A DNA stretch of 64,000 nt from G963665005 sp963665005 (GCA_963665005.2 CAXXTQ010000001.1:2480001-2544000); one strand, 5' to 3'; shown: positions 10,251 through 18,567, numbered from the stretch's first letter. Notes: generated by a model from the letters alone, not told the origin. A program made the numbers and translations.

Positions 10251-10607
10251 TTAATAAAAAAGCACCGCTGCTTCTGAACGCTCAAGAAAGAAATGTCTCT
10301 CTTTCTTAATCGGTTCTTTATTCAACGGTATAACTGTTGCGTTGCTGCTAACAATAGCAACGCATGATAATATCCATTTATATGAGTTTTCATTTAAAAC
10401 GGCTATTTTTTCTTTGCATAGCCTTTGCAGCGTGTTTGCCAGTGCACAAAACTGGCCACCAAAATGTTCGTAAGTGACTGATTCTTTTTCCGTCTTTTTT
10501 ACCATTGACTTAAAGCCCGGTTTGTCCCCAAAATGACGAATTCTTCTGTCTGTAGGTTTCTTCAGATTGCGTAAGCTCTCCGTTCGGTTCAATGGATAAT
10601 TATCCAT
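10251..10607 (-). pseudogene. N-terminal remnant of an acyl-AMP ligase
   Basis: About 118 residues resembling the start of AMP-forming long-chain acyl-CoA/acyl-ACP synthetases: a DNYPL start, FGDKPGF, then IAVLNENSYKWILS and VVPLNKEP-like sequence (here VIPLNKEPIKKE), then a stop after the ERSEA motif. Family members are usually 450-550 residues, so the P-loop, adenylate-forming motifs and C-terminal lid are all missing. The ATG used has a good ribosome site (GAGGG, spacing 7). The break looks like an internal deletion, because the ACP follows after only 185 bases. If intact, the enzyme would have loaded fatty acid on the adjacent ACP. A read error is less likely, since no continuation is seen in other frames. 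Confidence 0.7.
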
Positions 10608-10769
10608 ATGTGCCCTCACATTTGCCAAATATCTATTTTTAGCTACTATATGTATGGTAGCATAAAATTATCTATGTTTCAACATAAAACAATGGTTTAT
10701 AAAAAAAAACTAATGTCGAAAAAACGCGCTTTATGTAAAAAAATCGTTTCCGGCTAAAATCTTTAGCAT

Positions 10770-11456
10770 TTACGCAAAAAATGAAAATTTATGCTTGCCT
10801 TTTTTTATAATATACTCTTTGCATTTTTCAATAAAGCGCAAAATATTTTTCTTTTCTGCAAGCACTGTTTTTTGCGAAGTATCGCCCCTGCCCAGCCTGT
10901 CGCATAAAGCCAGCAGCGCAACCTCATTTACGTCCGCTTGCGCCGTCATCTTTTCTAAATTTGCAAAAGGCAAATGATTAAGCACGAAAAGCGCCTGCAT
11001 ATGCCAGCGGACCAGCAAAGAAGCCTTTTCGACGAAGCTCTCGGGCCGGCCGCATTGTCTTAGAAAATCGCGAGCTATAGCCTGCCCCTTTTTATCATGC
11101 CCGTAAGCGGTGATCTTTCCGTTTCTTCTTTTTGTGGTAACAGCTTTTCCAAGGTCATGCAAAAGCGCCGCCCACATAAATATTTCAGGCTCTTTGCTCA
11201 GATGTTTCCTGTCTGCCGCATTATCAATAACGTGCATTGTATGGTTCCAGACATTCCCTTCCGGATGATGGATGGGCGACTGCTCTACTTTTTTTAAATC
11301 TATCAGCAGACAAAAAGGGTGCTCACTCGGAAAAAGGTTTTCTTCTGCCAGCGCATTAAAATAAACGGACGGCATATCGTCGTTCATCAAATGTTTATTA
11401 AATTCTGCAAACCACTTATCTTTTTTTATATCGTTTTGCCGATTTAGCTGCCGCAT
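10770..11456 (-). CDS. HD-domain phosphohydrolase, CCA-enzyme HD type
   Basis: A 228-residue protein with a metal-binding HD domain: an upstream His in NVWNHTMHV, the HD pair in ALLHDLGKA, and further His residues in AYGHDKKG and VRWHMQ. The spacing is like the HD domain found after the nucleotidyltransferase part of tRNA CCA-adding enzymes, but no nucleotidyltransferase domain is present here. Expected activity is metal-dependent phosphomonoester or phosphodiester hydrolysis; the substrate is unknown. It lies just upstream of the NRPS cluster on the same strand, with about 160 bases between, and need not be part of it. Confidence 0.8.
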   Translation of the reverse strand: MRQLNRQNDIKKDKWFAEFNKHLMNDDMPSVYFNALAEENLFPSEHPFCLLIDLKKVEQSPIHHPEGNVWNHTMHVIDNAADRKHLSKEPEIFMWAALLHDLGKAVTTKRRNGKITAYGHDKKGQAIARDFLRQCGRPESFVEKASLLVRWHMQALFVLNHLPFANLEKMTAQADVNEVALLALCDRLGRGDTSQKTVLAEKKNILRFIEKCKEYIIKKGKHKFSFFA

Positions 11457-11551
11457 ATTCTTTATTATCTAAAAAAACGAACGTTTTATTCCAACTGTCA
11501 TATTTTAGCTTTGTCAGGAAAAGTCTGTAAGTTTCTTTGTCGAAATATAAG

Positions 11552-11580
11552 TTTACATTTAATTTTTAATATGATAAAAT
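11552..11580 (+). promoter_or_regulatory. Sigma-A type promoter for the acidic-repeat gene
   Basis: TTTACA and TAAAAT separated by 17 bases, about 50 bases upstream of the start codon of the acidic-repeat membrane protein gene. Confidence 0.55.
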
Positions 11581-11629
11581 TAACAAATAACTAGTATTTA
11601 TGTACATTGTTGTATTATTTTGAGGTTTT

Positions 11630-12796
11630 ATGTGGTTTGAATTTATTTGTATCTCTTTGTTTATAGTATCAAATTTAATATTTTTATTACTGCATAAATT
11701 TTTTAGTATTAAATATATTCAATGGTTGATTTGCAGCCTTTTAACTTGCACTCTCGTTATTTTTTTACCGGCAATGATCAGCTATTTTGACAATATGTAT
11801 TATTTTATTGCAGCGCTGGTTGCAGGTGTGATATTGATTGTCGTTTTAACTCAGATAATCGCGCGTTTACTGCCAAAAGACTGGGATTTGTTTAGAAATT
11901 TTAAAAATTACGATTTCCATAATTCAAAGGAAATTCTTGCAGACAGCTCTTTTGAACAAGCACCGGTTGTGAAAAACATTGTGTTGGAGCAAGTTGAAAT
12001 AGGAAAGGCAAAAGAGGCAGAGTCCGAAAATGACAATGAAACATTTGTTATAAAAGAGGCATCTATAGAAAAAGACAAGCCGGCTGTAACCATCAGTGAA
12101 ACACAAGCAGATAAAACAGCGCAGGATATTGTCGAAGAAAAAGAGAAAGAATTTGCTGAATTTGAAATAGTGGATGCAGTTTTCTTAGACGAAAACGATG
12201 AATGGCAGGAAGAGCAGACTGCCGAGCCGGAGATTACAGAAGAAACAGATGATACTGAGCAGGCCGCCGAATGGCAGGAAGAACAAACTGCCGAGCCGGA
12301 GATTACAGATGAAACAGATGATACTGAGCACGGCGAGCCGGAGATTATAGAAGAAACAGATGATACTGAGCAGGCCGCCGAACGGCAGGAAGAGCAGACT
12401 GCCGAGCCGGAGGTTATAGAAGAAACAGATGATACTGAGCAGGCCGCCGAGCCGGAGATTATAGAAGAAACAGATGATGTAAAGCAATCGGAATCGCCCG
12501 ATGAGGCGGCAGTACAAAAATCGTTGGCAGAAGAATATATAGAAAAAGCTTATGACGCGAAGATTTCAGGCGATTATATACAAGCTGCAAAATTCTTTGA
12601 AACCGCGAAAGAAAATACAGACGATAAGGCGCTTATGTTAAAGATAGATATTGAAATAATATCTTGTTACATGCTGGCCGATGAAAAAGACAGAGCGGCC
12701 GATAAAGTATTTGAAACTCTTGGCGCCGAATACGATCTGGATAAAGACTCAAGAAAACAAATCGAAGAGATATTAATAAACTTGCAAAAAAGTTAG
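11630..12796 (+). CDS. Membrane protein with acidic tandem repeats and TPR-like tail
   Basis: A 388-residue protein of unrecognised family. The first 85 residues contain three hydrophobic segments, followed by a long Glu/Asp/Thr-rich region. Between about residues 190 and 285 a unit like EEQTAEPEITEETDDTEQAAEW recurs in full or shortened form. The last 90 residues (SLAEEYIEKAYDAKISGDYI onward) look like two or three TPR-type helices. The start has a GAGG ribosome site and a promoter upstream. It is followed after 30 bases by the PRC-barrel gene, so the two may be one operon. A membrane anchor with a flexible acidic spacer presenting a protein-interaction domain fits the layout, but the function is unknown. 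Confidence 0.8.
   Translation: MWFEFICISLFIVSNLIFLLLHKFFSIKYIQWLICSLLTCTLVIFLPAMISYFDNMYYFIAALVAGVILIVVLTQIIARLLPKDWDLFRNFKNYDFHNSKEILADSSFEQAPVVKNIVLEQVEIGKAKEAESENDNETFVIKEASIEKDKPAVTISETQADKTAQDIVEEKEKEFAEFEIVDAVFLDENDEWQEEQTAEPEITEETDDTEQAAEWQEEQTAEPEITDETDDTEHGEPEIIEETDDTEQAAERQEEQTAEPEVIEETDDTEQAAEPEIIEETDDVKQSESPDEAAVQKSLAEEYIEKAYDAKISGDYIQAAKFFETAKENTDDKALMLKIDIEIISCYMLADEKDRAADKVFETLGAEYDLDKDSRKQIEEILINLQKS
12206..12485 (+). repeat. In-frame tandem repeats encoding acidic units
   Basis: Direct repeats built from the block gccgagccggagattaca and gaaacagatgatactgag, in full and truncated units of unequal length. Such tracts usually change copy number by slippage or recombination without shifting the frame. 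Confidence 0.85.
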
Positions 12797-12828
12797 ATCG
12801 ATTTTAGAAAATATTAAGGAGAAAGAGT

Positions 12829-13521
12829 ATGAAAAAAGCAAGCGAAATTCTGAAGATGCCTATACTATGTATTGGGGAAGGTTTAGAACTTGGGAACGCG
12901 GCAGGTATGATTATCAATCCGGATGCTGCGAAAGTTGAATATCTTATTTTAGACGACGGCGAATGGTATAACGGCATTAAGGTACTGCCGTTTGCAAAGA
13001 TTCTTTCGATCGGCAACGACGTTATCACAACAAACACGGCAAACAATATCAACATCCCCGGCGAAGGGGACTTTGCGATTTTAAAAGGCGAGGTCAGGCT
13101 TACCGGAACAAGAGTTTTTAATGAAAAAGGTAAATATCTCGGAGTAATTGAAGATTATTCTATAGACGAAGATTCGGGCAAACTTGTTCAGTTTGTTTTA
13201 GATGACGGAGATTCTGTAATAGAAGGTGCGGAGTTTATAACGCTAGGTAAAGCAATCACAGTCGTCGGCTCGGGCACTGCTTCGAAAGGCTTTAGCTCAT
13301 TTAAGGCGACACCCGAAAAAACGGAAGATTCCGCTGATTCTGTAAACACTAGCTTTGATGAAAAACAAAAGGATTTTCTGCTTGGGCGTACATCAACAAA
13401 AACAATTGTTTCAAAAGGCAAAGTGATTGTTAAAGAAGGCAGCGTAATCGATGAAAGCATAATCAATGCTGTAACCGCCGCAGGCAAGATAACTGAACTT
13501 ATAACAAATACAAAAGCTTAA
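12829..13521 (+). CDS. PRC-barrel domain protein
   Basis: A 230-residue soluble protein with two PRC-barrel-like halves: residues 1-80 (ASEILKMPIL, GMIINPDAAKVEYLILDD) and 90-150 (RLTGTRVFNEKGKYLGVIEDYSID). A charged linker and a short C-terminal repeat-like segment rich in Val/Lys/Gly (KTIVSKGKVIVKEG) follow. PRC barrels are small beta domains found in RimM, photosynthetic reaction centre H subunit and sporulation proteins of the YlmC/YmxH type. AAGGAGAAAG gives a strong ribosome site. The precise role is not predictable from sequence. Confidence 0.85.
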   Translation: MKKASEILKMPILCIGEGLELGNAAGMIINPDAAKVEYLILDDGEWYNGIKVLPFAKILSIGNDVITTNTANNINIPGEGDFAILKGEVRLTGTRVFNEKGKYLGVIEDYSIDEDSGKLVQFVLDDGDSVIEGAEFITLGKAITVVGSGTASKGFSSFKATPEKTEDSADSVNTSFDEKQKDFLLGRTSTKTIVSKGKVIVKEGSVIDESIINAVTAAGKITELITNTKA

Positions 13522-13565
13522 ATAATCAGATTATTTTTTATAGCTAAAGCTTTAGATTAAAGCTA

Positions 13566-13598
13566 AAAGAGGAAATTATAATAAGTTTCCTCTTTGTG
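13566..13598 (+). terminator. Hairpin after the PRC-barrel gene
   Basis: AAAGAGGAAA and TTTCCTCTTT form a perfect ten-base stem around ten bases, with only a short T-run in the 3' arm. A terminator or an attenuator ahead of the VanW gene are both possible. Confidence 0.55.
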
Positions 13599-13617
13599 AA
13601 TATAGGGGTAGTATTTT

Positions 13618-15021
13618 TTGGAAAGAGCGAAATTTAGTTTTAAGCATACAATAATATTATTGATAATTTCTGTAATGATTATTTTGGCAGCTTTTTTCCC
13701 GTATGCTTTCAGACAGATGAATAACGAAAAAATACTAGACGGCGTTTCGGTTAATGGTGTAAACATCGGAGGGCTAACTTTCGCTGAAGCTTATGATAAA
13801 ATAATGGAACACGATAAGACTATATTGGCACAAAGTATAATAACGCTGAATTTTGAAGGCAGCGAAGAAGTTTTGACGTTTGAGGACATAGGCGTTTCTC
13901 CGAATATACAACAAGCAATTGAACAGGCTTCTGTTTTAGGCAAAACAAATGGTGTATTAAGCTATTTTCGTGCCTATTTCGATGTTAAAAAAAGCGGATA
14001 TAATTTTAAAACACAAATAATAATAAACGAGAATTTACTTGCGGCAAAAGTAGATGAATTATCAGAAAAATATCTTATACAGCCAAAGAATGCTCAGATC
14101 TCCTTTCATCCTGATGCCAAGAATATTTTCGATATTGAGCCGGAGCAGCAGGGCCGTAAGATAGATAAAGAAAGCCTTACAGAAAAACTTAAGGAGATAG
14201 TTAACAAAAGAAGCATTAATCAAACAATAGATATAAACTTTCTGCCTATAGAACCTGAAAAAAATTCAATTGATTTAGAAAAAAACACAGCACTTATCGG
14301 TTATTGTACAACTACCCTTACCGACGATGATAACCGTAATACGAACATAAGGCTGCTCGGCAAAGAATTAAACGGCCTTACGCTTTTGCCGGGAGAAATA
14401 TTCTCTATAAATGAAACAGCAGGAGAAAGAACAGAAGAAAAAGGCTATAAGCCCGCCCCCGCAATAACAAACGGCAACACTCTTATACTTGATTACGGCG
14501 GCGGCATCTGTCAGGTCGCGGGAACTTTATATAATGCGCTTTTAATGACAGACCTTGAAATAGTCGAAAGAAACAAACATTCATGGCCATCAAATTATCT
14601 GCCGCTCGGTCAGGACGCTATGGTCACATGGCCTGATAAAGACCTGAAATTCAAAAATACGCATGACGGCCCGGTATTTATAAAAGCGGAGATAGTTGAT
14701 GATAATTTGATTGTTGAAGTATACGGTGCAAAACCGGCAGACGGCGTCGAAATAACTGTTCATACAGAGATAGTCGAAACGGAAGAGCCGCCTTCGCCTG
14801 TAATAAGAAAAGACGATACTTTAAAACTCGGTAAAAGGGTTACAGTAATAACGGCAAGGGACGGATATATAACTATGACTTACCGTTATTATATGAAAGA
14901 TGACGTTCAAATAAAAGAAGAGCTTATCTGCCGTACGCATTATAGGCCTATACAAGGCGAATATATTATAGGGACTAAAACTGAGCCGGCAGTGCCCGGC
15001 GAAGAAGATTTAAATAAATAG
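13618..15021 (+). CDS. VanW family cell-envelope protein
   Basis: A 467-residue protein with one N-terminal membrane segment (about 10-30), then a peptidoglycan-binding-like region (SVNGVNIGGLTFAEAYDKI, residues 45-200, the PG_binding_4 type). The VanW domain follows (about 225-365) with the hallmark sequence GEIFSINETAGERT and the LDYGGGICQVAGTLYNALL block. The C-terminal 90 residues resemble a G5-like beta domain. VanW proteins accompany some vancomycin clusters but most, like this one, are general envelope proteins of unknown activity. The TTG start is preceded by AGGGGTAG. Confidence 0.9.
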   Translation: MERAKFSFKHTIILLIISVMIILAAFFPYAFRQMNNEKILDGVSVNGVNIGGLTFAEAYDKIMEHDKTILAQSIITLNFEGSEEVLTFEDIGVSPNIQQAIEQASVLGKTNGVLSYFRAYFDVKKSGYNFKTQIIINENLLAAKVDELSEKYLIQPKNAQISFHPDAKNIFDIEPEQQGRKIDKESLTEKLKEIVNKRSINQTIDINFLPIEPEKNSIDLEKNTALIGYCTTTLTDDDNRNTNIRLLGKELNGLTLLPGEIFSINETAGERTEEKGYKPAPAITNGNTLILDYGGGICQVAGTLYNALLMTDLEIVERNKHSWPSNYLPLGQDAMVTWPDKDLKFKNTHDGPVFIKAEIVDDNLIVEVYGAKPADGVEITVHTEIVETEEPPSPVIRKDDTLKLGKRVTVITARDGYITMTYRYYMKDDVQIKEELICRTHYRPIQGEYIIGTKTEPAVPGEEDLNK

Positions 15022-15042
15022 ATTTATAAAAATCTGCTTATT

Positions 15043-15075
15043 TAAAAGAGAAGATTAAATCTTCTCTTTTTTTTA
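15043..15075. terminator. Bidirectional terminator
   Basis: AAAAGAGAAGAT and ATCTTCTCTTTT pair, with T-runs on both strands, between the convergent VanW gene and the small membrane protein gene. Confidence 0.85.
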
Positions 15076-15085
15076 TATTCCAAAT

Positions 15086-15430
15086 TTAATCTTGCTTATC
15101 TTTTTTTACAGTATTTATAATATTCATTATTATAGCGATTATAGGGATTATTAAAAACACTATCCATGCTATGGCCCAGATTCCCAGAAAAAAGCCAAGA
15201 AGAAGAAAAACGGCGGCAGCAATAAGCGCCGCGGCTCCCGTTATTGCCCCTTGAATATCCTTTTTGACCAAAACAATATCACAAATAACGGCTGTAATAG
15301 GAATTGCGAAAAAGACTATCCATGTGGGATGCCACGCTCTTGTGGTAAACCCCAGCACCATAAAGCATGCAACCGCCAAAATAGCGGCCAAGCCTGTTAT
15401 AAGCCCGGATAATTCTTTTCCTTTAGACAT
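15086..15430 (-). CDS. Small four-helix membrane protein with internal duplication
   Basis: A 114-residue protein with four hydrophobic segments. The two halves share the pattern IxGxAAxxAxxxFxxLGFxxxxWxxxWIVFxxIPI, so it appears to be an internal duplication of a two-helix unit. The ribosome site is GAGGTG. No function is known to me. Confidence 0.75.
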   Translation of the reverse strand: MSKGKELSGLITGLAAILAVACFMVLGFTTRAWHPTWIVFFAIPITAVICDIVLVKKDIQGAITGAAALIAAAVFLLLGFFLGIWAIAWIVFLIIPIIAIIMNIINTVKKDKQD

Positions 15431-15457
15431 AATAACACCTCATTTTTAATAAGTTTA

Positions 15458-15625
15458 TCAAGACTCTTCCTCTGCCTTTTCAAAATTCTTCTTTGGTGCG
15501 CCGCACACTTCACACACATAATCTTCGGGCATTGGGTCTTGCTCTTCTACTATCTCGGAATAATCGGGCTCATTATTTTCCGCAGAAAATACATAGCCGC
15601 ACGTTCTGCATACATACTTGCTCAT
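15458..15625 (-). CDS. Rubredoxin-type protein, 55 residues
   Basis: A short gene with an excellent ribosome site (GGAGGTTATA before ATG). The product starts MSKYVCRTCGYVFS and ends with CEVCGAPKKNFE, giving the two CxxCG iron-binding knuckles of rubredoxin with PMPEDYVCEVCG before the second. Known role: a one-iron electron carrier, often for peroxide or superoxide reduction in anaerobes. It lies between two other small minus-strand genes with short gaps. Confidence 0.9.
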   Translation of the reverse strand: MSKYVCRTCGYVFSAENNEPDYSEIVEEQDPMPEDYVCEVCGAPKKNFEKAEEES

Positions 15626-15660
15626 TATAACCTCCAAAAAAATTTATTTTAAAGCTTATT

Positions 15661-15933
15661 TCAGTCTTCTATTCCCCAAAAAGCCTCGGCTTCATCTTCC
15701 ATCTTTTTAAGCCTTATATAATAATCCGGAAACTCGTTAAGATGGGCAAGCGCGATTTTCATTGTTATGAGATCATCATCGTCCGTAACGTTGGTTGCGG
15801 GGTCTGCTAGCCCGTGCTCAAGCTCAACATTCATGCCGTCTGCAAGCTGCTTAGCATCGAACTTGTCCCAGGCAAGCCCAAACTCTTCGCCCATTTTTTT
15901 TGCCTGCTCTACTGTGTAAACTACTTTAGACAT
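15661..15933 (-). CDS. DUF5661-like small protein
   Basis: A 90-residue soluble protein. The segment MKIALAHLNEFPDYYIRLKKME matches what I recall of the DUF5661 family, whose members share ALAHLxExPDYYxRL. The ribosome site is GGGAGGCAG. The function is unknown. It precedes the rubredoxin gene by 35 bases in the same direction, so the two may be cotranscribed. Confidence 0.75.
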   Translation of the reverse strand: MSKVVYTVEQAKKMGEEFGLAWDKFDAKQLADGMNVELEHGLADPATNVTDDDDLITMKIALAHLNEFPDYYIRLKKMEDEAEAFWGIED

Positions 15934-15999
15934 AACTGCCTCCCTAAGTTTGATTCTAAATACATTTTAACATACAATACTTAAACCGCCAAATTAATA

Positions 16000-16752
16000 T
16001 CAAAAAATTTCAAGCGTTATAGGGCAATGGTCGCTGCCCAAAATATCGCTGTTTATTGTAAAGCTTTTTAACTCTTTTTCAAGGCTGTTTGAAATACAGC
16101 CGTAATCTATGCGCCAGCCGGCGTTTCTCTTGCGTGCCCCGAATTTATACGACCAGTATGTATATTTATCCCGCGCATTTGGATAAAGATATCTAAATGA
16201 ATCTATAAAACCTGCCTTTAATAATAGCGTGAATTTTTCTCTCTCCTCATCGGTAAAGCCTGCTGTATGATGGTTAGAAGAAGGATTCTTTAAATCTATC
16301 TCTTTATGCGCCACATTAAAATCTCCGCAGAAAACCACAGGCTTTTTCTCGCCAAGCAAAGTTACAAACCTGCGAAAATCGTCTTCCCACTGCATTCTGT
16401 AAGAGAGCCGCGCAAGCTCTACTCCCGAGTTCGGGGCGTATACATTTACAAGAAAAAAGTTTGCATATTCTAACGTTGTGATTCTTCCCTCTTTGTCGTG
16501 GGCTTCTATGCCCATTCCTTTTTTTACGGACAGCGGCTCGCTTTTAGAAAACACAGCCGTACCCGAATAGCCTTTTTTCTGAGCATAGTTCCAATAATCA
16601 TGGTACCCTTCCGTTTTAAGATCAATATCGCCTTGCTTTAGCTTTATCTCCTGCACACAAAAAATATCCGCGTCCGCAGTATTGAAAAAATCCATAAATC
16701 CTTTATTTACGCATGCACGCAGCCCGTTTACGTTCCACGATACTATTTTCAA
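16000..16752 (-). CDS. xth: Exodeoxyribonuclease III
   Basis: A 250-residue exonuclease III/AP endonuclease. Motifs in order: KIVSWNVNGLRA at the N-terminus, FCVQEIKLK with the metal-binding Glu, NVYAPNSG, FCGDFNVAHKEIDL, and the C-terminal GSDHCPI with the catalytic His. It acts in base-excision repair at abasic sites. The start chosen is a TTG directly before KIVSWNV, preceded by AAAGGAGCAGACC. Longer in-frame starts would add 22 residues not seen in the family and leave this ribosome site inside the gene. Confidence 0.95.
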   Translation of the reverse strand: MKIVSWNVNGLRACVNKGFMDFFNTADADIFCVQEIKLKQGDIDLKTEGYHDYWNYAQKKGYSGTAVFSKSEPLSVKKGMGIEAHDKEGRITTLEYANFFLVNVYAPNSGVELARLSYRMQWEDDFRRFVTLLGEKKPVVFCGDFNVAHKEIDLKNPSSNHHTAGFTDEEREKFTLLLKAGFIDSFRYLYPNARDKYTYWSYKFGARKRNAGWRIDYGCISNSLEKELKSFTINSDILGSDHCPITLEIF

Positions 16753-16885
16753 AGGTCTGCTCCTTTCAAAAATACAAACAACGGTATTATAATCACCGTC
16801 AGTTTGTATCTTATTCATTTGCTATTATTAAACAATCTGCTGCCGCAAATAGACAACAGATTACAAAAGATGCTTTTTTTCTTGA

Positions 16886-16987
16886 GGTAGATGGCAGCTA
16901 ACTTTGTTTATAAGAAACAAGCAAGGCTAATTTCTTATTCGCTGTGAATTCGCCCCTGCACAAGGGCGATATATTCTGCCATCTGCC
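16886..16987. other. Structured palindromic element in a 364-base gap
   Basis: The gap between the exonuclease III start and the pdaA-like gene has no gene. It holds a 102-base element closed by GGTAGATGGCAG and CTGCCATCTGCC (12 pairs if the RNA is read on the plus strand, counting one G-U). Inside are two further stems: ATAAGAAA/TTTCTTAT at 16910-16938 and TCGCCC/GGGCGA at 16950-16969. Together they could fold as a three-way junction. It may be a non-coding RNA or a miniature inverted-repeat/REP-like element. The rest of the gap is A+T-rich with nothing else seen. Confidence 0.5.
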
Positions 16988-17116
16988 CCAAAAATATATA
17001 TTAGTTCCGCCGTTAAATTCAATATTTGTCTGCAATATCCCTTTTTTCACACAATGATTATATATTTTTTTATACTTTCTTAATATAAATTGTCGAATTT
17101 TCGTTGTTTAATCGTT

Positions 17117-17929
17117 TTAACTTGTTTTAATGAGGTGATTTAAGCTTTTTAAGCTGTATCCCATGCTTTTCCATTCAGATATTACTTCATCCAAAATCTC
17201 CGCATTGGTTTTCGAGGTTGCATGCAGCAGTGCAATTTCGCCAGGGTGTGTTCTCGATATGATTTTGGATACCGCGAATTCATCGCTTGGCTGATCGTCT
17301 ACCAGCCAGTCGCAGTAAGCAAAACTCCAGAAAACAGTGACATATCCAAGCTCTTTCGCATACTCCAAACAGTTTTCAGAAAACCTTCCTTTGGGCGGAC
17401 GGAAAAATTTCGCCATGCTTTTTCCAGTTGATTTGTAAAAAACTTCTTCAATATCCAGAAGCTCTTTTTTATATTCTTCAAAATCGCTCATGACCGCCAT
17501 ATCTTTGTGATGCATAGAGTGGTTGCAGACAAGGTGCCCTTCGTCTGTCATGCGTTTAATAAGCTCGGGGTTTGTTTCTATATAGCTTCCCACTACAAAA
17601 AACGCGGCAGGCGCATCGTGCTTTTCAAGCGTGTCTAAAATTTTATCGGTATATCCGTTTTCATACCCCGCGTCGAACGTCAAATAGATTACTTTTTCAT
17701 CCGAAGCGCCTACTCCGTAAGCATCGTAGCTGTATATAAATTCCATCTCCGAATTTTTCTCCGGCTGCCGGCCGTCTGTACGCGGCTTATAATACCATTC
17801 ATAAACGGACATCTTGCTATGCGCCGTTTTTTGCACAAAAGCTACCTTTGAATCAAAATCGCATGTAATCGATAGCGCAATCAAAACGATATCCAAGCAT
17901 GCTATTAAAAATATAATTTTTTTGGTCAT
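17117..17929 (-). CDS. PdaA-like polysaccharide deacetylase
   Basis: A 270-residue NodB-type deacetylase with an N-terminal membrane/signal segment (residues 4-22). Catalytic features: TFDAGYENG (base and metal Asp), NHSMHH (metal His pair), FRPPKGRFSE, FWSFAYCDW and the late His in LLHATS. The FRPPKG...YVTVFWSFAYCDW block is the pattern of PdaA, which deacetylates muramic acid on the way to muramic delta-lactam in spore cortex. The TFD second residue and the C-terminal helices agree. It lies beside gerQ-cwlJ-sleL-like genes, which supports a spore role. Confidence 0.88.
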   Translation of the reverse strand: MTKKIIFLIACLDIVLIALSITCDFDSKVAFVQKTAHSKMSVYEWYYKPRTDGRQPEKNSEMEFIYSYDAYGVGASDEKVIYLTFDAGYENGYTDKILDTLEKHDAPAAFFVVGSYIETNPELIKRMTDEGHLVCNHSMHHKDMAVMSDFEEYKKELLDIEEVFYKSTGKSMAKFFRPPKGRFSENCLEYAKELGYVTVFWSFAYCDWLVDDQPSDEFAVSKIISRTHPGEIALLHATSKTNAEILDEVISEWKSMGYSLKSLNHLIKTS

Positions 17930-18023
17930 AACAAGCGCCTTTCATATATGGCCTTTTATATTCTAGATTATGCGTCTGGATTTTAGTATATTCAGGATTT
18001 ACCAAAGACGCGGCACATAAGAA

Positions 18024-18045
18024 TAAGCCTTCAGATTTGAAGGCT
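18024..18045. terminator. Terminator after the cwlJ-gerQ pair
   Basis: AAGCCTTCA and TGAAGGCTT form a nine-base stem with a four-base loop. The plus strand has a strong T-rich tail and the minus strand ATTCTT. Confidence 0.65.
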
Positions 18046-18071
18046 TTTCTTTATTTAGGTCTCTTTATGAT

Positions 18072-18539
18072 TCATGCAAAATTTGCTCCCGGCCCGTAGA
18101 TATTGACGAATTTAATAGAGTACAGATCACACATAAGCAAATCATCGGTAAGATAAGGCCGCAAGACAATATAGCTTGCGCCCACCTCGACCAAAACGCC
18201 TACTCTGTCAACAAGCGCTCCGTTGGTGCCAATTAGGAATTCAACTCTCATATTTCTTCCCATAAACTGTTTCAGAAAACCCGCTGTATAGTATGTGCTC
18301 GAAACGGTAGACGGCATTTGCATATCATACGGCATCATTTGCGCTGCGTTTGCAGGGCTTCCGTTTTGCGTCATGCCGCCCTGCATGTTGCTATAACCGC
18401 TAGTTGTTCCCCTCGCCGGCTGCATGTTGCTGTAGCCGTTCGCCGTTGTTCTTGCCGGCTGCATATTTTTTGTATTATTGTTTCCCGTATTGTTTTGAGT
18501 TTGTGCGCTGTTGGCATACTGGCTTTTGGTATATGGCAT
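18072..18539 (-). CDS. gerQ: GerQ-like spore coat protein
   Basis: A 155-residue protein. The first 85 residues are low complexity, rich in Asn/Gln/Ser/Met with repeats of GYSNMQPAR type. The C-terminal 65 residues form a compact domain (YTAGFLKQFMGRNMRVEF, GVLVEVGASYIVLRPYLT, CDLYSIKFVNIY) that resembles the GerQ (YwdL) coat domain. In Bacillus, GerQ is needed to place the cortex hydrolase CwlJ in the coat, and the two genes form an operon. Here the CwlJ-like gene lies 28 bases upstream in the same direction, which strongly supports the call. Confidence 0.82.
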   Translation of the reverse strand: MPYTKSQYANSAQTQNNTGNNNTKNMQPARTTANGYSNMQPARGTTSGYSNMQGGMTQNGSPANAAQMMPYDMQMPSTVSSTYYTAGFLKQFMGRNMRVEFLIGTNGALVDRVGVLVEVGASYIVLRPYLTDDLLMCDLYSIKFVNIYGPGANFA

Positions 18540-18567
18540 AATTTATCCCTCCTTTCCTAAACCCTTT

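Noticed and set aside
12206..12485. CRISPR-like array
   Set aside because: The repeats are in frame, unequal in length and have no spacers of uniform size; they code for an acidic protein tract.
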